A DNA stretch of 64,000 nt, from contig NZ_JAJCTD010000006.1 of NCBI RefSeq assembly GCF_020564565.1, positions 124,001 through 188,000 of the forward strand. Reading direction: 5' to 3'. This document shows, in pieces, positions 63,666 to 64,000 of this stretch. The position numbers were made by a program, and so were the translations under genes. The notes beneath the pieces are model-generated. The model was not told the origin of the DNA, did no database searches, and saw only the letters and a list, made by a program, of their open reading frames with translations. Positions within the stretch are counted from its first letter, which is position 1, and each line of letters opens with the position of its first letter. Origin of the DNA: Rhodobacter sp. Har01 (GTDB lineage Bacteria > Pseudomonadota > Alphaproteobacteria > Rhodobacterales > Rhodobacteraceae).

Positions 63666-63885
63666 GCGAGCAGATGGCAGGTGATGGGCCGGTATTGGCC
63701 CGCAAATGGGGCGGCAACGGGGCGCAGGCGCGTCCGATCCGGGGTATTACCGCGGACCGTTCATGGCGCGGAAACCAAGATGCGGCGGCGGCCCTTGGCC
63801 GGTGCACCGTCAGCCCCTGGCAAAAGTCGGACCGGCCTGGTCGGGCCCGGTCGGGTTGGCGCGGACTCCGGACCGAAGGCGGGCG

Positions 63886-64000
63886 CTACAGCCGGGCGGC
63901 AAGCCGGGCGGCCTGGTCGATGGCGCGCTTGGCGTCAAGTTCCGCGGCGACATCGGCCCCGCCGATCCGGTGATGCGCGATGCCCGCGGCGTCGAGCCGG
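63886..64000 (-). CDS. C-terminus of an FMN/FAD oxidoreductase (2,4-dienoyl-CoA-reductase-like), partial
   Basis: Only the last 37 codons are inside the window, ending TAG at 63886. RIGGADVAAELDAKRAIDQAARLAARL matches the C-terminal helix of NADH:flavin oxidoreductases of the 2,4-dienoyl-CoA reductase/trimethylamine dehydrogenase type. The rest lies beyond base 64000. The 220 nt between it and the LysR gene hold no gene that I can support. Confidence 0.55.
   Translation of the reverse strand, partial: RLDAAGIAHHRIGGADVAAELDAKRAIDQAARLAARL

Overview
The window looks like chromosomal DNA of a Rhodobacteraceae alphaproteobacterium (Rhodobacter/Gemmobacter/Tabrizicola-like; I cannot name a genus). 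The signs are very high GC, tightly packed operons with many 4-nt ATGA/GTGA overlaps, an RpoE-ChrR sigma/anti-sigma pair, and several families I know mainly from this group (DUF1523, DUF6638, DUF6478, DUF3035, RTX-Hint proteins). I see no rRNA, tRNA, CRISPR array, insertion sequence or prophage.

1-10.4 kb: a divergent stress locus. rpoE-chrR (+) faces an operon (-) of FAD oxidoreductase, DUF1365, MFS, DUF3833 and a cut-off SDR. Both directions carry a TGATCC -35 element suited to RpoE. Next come a heme oxygenase (+) and the overlapping run mutL-rmuC-hutD (-). Two 49-nt, nearly identical double-palindrome elements lie in opposite orientation around this block.

10.4-20.2 kb, all minus strand: an M16 peptidase pair (one catalytic, one inactive), a DUF3035 lipoprotein, lspA, purH, a heparinase-like protein, and a two-gene saccharopine route for lysine.

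20.2-30.8 kb: small membrane proteins, an exopolysaccharide-type sugar transferase, a LysR regulator, an S49 peptidase, a tiny membrane zinc-ribbon protein, an SDR, uvrC (preceded by an AT-rich stretch with a perfect DnaA box), a PAS protein, pgsA-moaD-moaE and a P1 peptidase.

30.8-37 kb: creatinase with a hairpin-rich leader, an L,D-transpeptidase, a cupin, panB-panC and an M20 deacylase.

37.1-44.5 kb: the most intriguing block, seven co-directional and mostly overlapping genes: a TelA-like coiled-coil protein, an unknown protein, an AAA+ ATPase, a low-GC membrane/coiled-coil protein that looks newly inserted, a DUF6638 protein, a two-helix membrane protein and a DUF1523 membrane protein. 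I know of no assigned function for this set. It is my candidate for an undescribed system.

44.5-64 kb: GMC oxidoreductase, AI-2E/PerM-type exporter with an unusual cytoplasmic tail, YqjD/YqjE-like pair, RTX-Hint protein, pheT, ilvD, a lipoprotein, a DUF6478 pair, thuB-thuA (with a LacI-type operator), map, a CinA-type MoCF protein, a GNAT protein, an OmpA protein, a LysR regulator and the end of an FMN oxidoreductase.
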